Below, piece after piece: positions 63,924 through 64,000 of a stretch of DNA of 64,000 nt; positions within the stretch are counted from its first letter, which is position 1, and each line of letters begins with the position of its first letter. The notes under the pieces were generated by a model, which did not search any database, was not told where the DNA came from, and worked only from the letters and a program-made list of their open reading frames with translations. Both the position numbers and the translations under genes were made by a program. The DNA is taken from NCBI RefSeq assembly GCF_022538115.1, contig NZ_JAKZAL010000008.1, positions 167,575 to 231,574 on the forward strand. The letters are read 5' to 3'. Origin of the DNA: Cognataquiflexum rubidum (lineage in GTDB: Bacteria; Bacteroidota; Bacteroidia; Cytophagales; Cyclobacteriaceae).

Positions 63924-64000
63924 CTATTCGGTATTTTGCACGTAAGGATAAATTGAAGCAATAATCAATCTGTCGAATAGCTTTTCTCCGAAATATCTTC

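Overview
The window reads as a chromosomal segment of a Bacteroidota bacterium, most likely order Cytophagales and family Cyclobacteriaceae. The evidence is two SusC/SusD pairs, a type IX secretion (T9SS) C-terminal sorting domain, many lipoproteins, no clear Shine-Dalgarno sequences, and the palindromic intergenic repeats common in that group. The genus cannot be fixed from the sequence. No tRNA, rRNA, CRISPR array, transposase or integrase was seen.

Layout. (1) 1-5.3 kb: the tail of a gene cut by the window edge, a roughly 200-bp repeat in three copies, then a two-gene operon for a lipoprotein cytochrome-c/dehydrogenase-like protein and an FG-GAP protein. (2) 5.3-13.6 kb, minus strand: a SusC-SusD-lipoprotein-M14 metallopeptidase operon that looks like peptide capture and cleavage. 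(3) 14-18.2 kb, minus strand: a large outer-membrane beta-barrel protein and a peptidoglycan-binding lysozyme-like protein, separated by low-complexity repeats. (4) 18.7-23.9 kb: a three-gene nitric-oxide signalling operon: an NtrC-type sigma54 activator, an H-NOX haem sensor, and a hybrid histidine kinase with an HNOBA-like N-terminus, a receiver and an HPt domain. (5) 24-45 kb: a 1537-residue T9SS cargo protein followed by three exopolysaccharide (EPS) operons (export porin, chain-length protein, flippase, polymerase, glycosyltransferases, acetyltransferase, dTDP-sugar epimerase, WecA-like initiating enzyme). (6) 46-56.5 kb: a phosphorus/phospholipid scavenging locus: GDPD-alkaline phosphatase fusion, Ca-dependent PI-PLC, metallophosphoesterase, and a second SusC/SusD pair. 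(7) 57-64 kb: an AT-rich accessory block with a TPR-HExxH protein, a protein with a degenerate MazG fold, a 949-residue GIY-YIG protein, and a convergent C-terminal remnant of a BrxL/Lon-like BREX gene.

The most interesting system joins regions 4 and 5. The T9SS gene and the first gene of each of the three EPS operons are preceded by the same two-part signature: a palindrome of the form TTTTCCA-N5-TGGAAAA, then 64-83 bp downstream a GG-N10-G box resembling a sigma54 -24/-12 promoter (best form GGCACTGCATTTGGC), 26-31 bp before the ATG. The activator encoded next door carries the sigma54-contacting GAFTGA motif. The inferred circuit is: NO binds H-NOX, which controls the hybrid kinase, which phosphorylates the NtrC-type activator, which switches on sigma54 transcription of EPS and a secreted surface protein. 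A fifth such box near 46190 has no recognisable gene after it.

The second candidate for something new is the three-gene AT-rich block at 57.8-63.3 kb beside the BrxL remnant, which has the look of a defence island.
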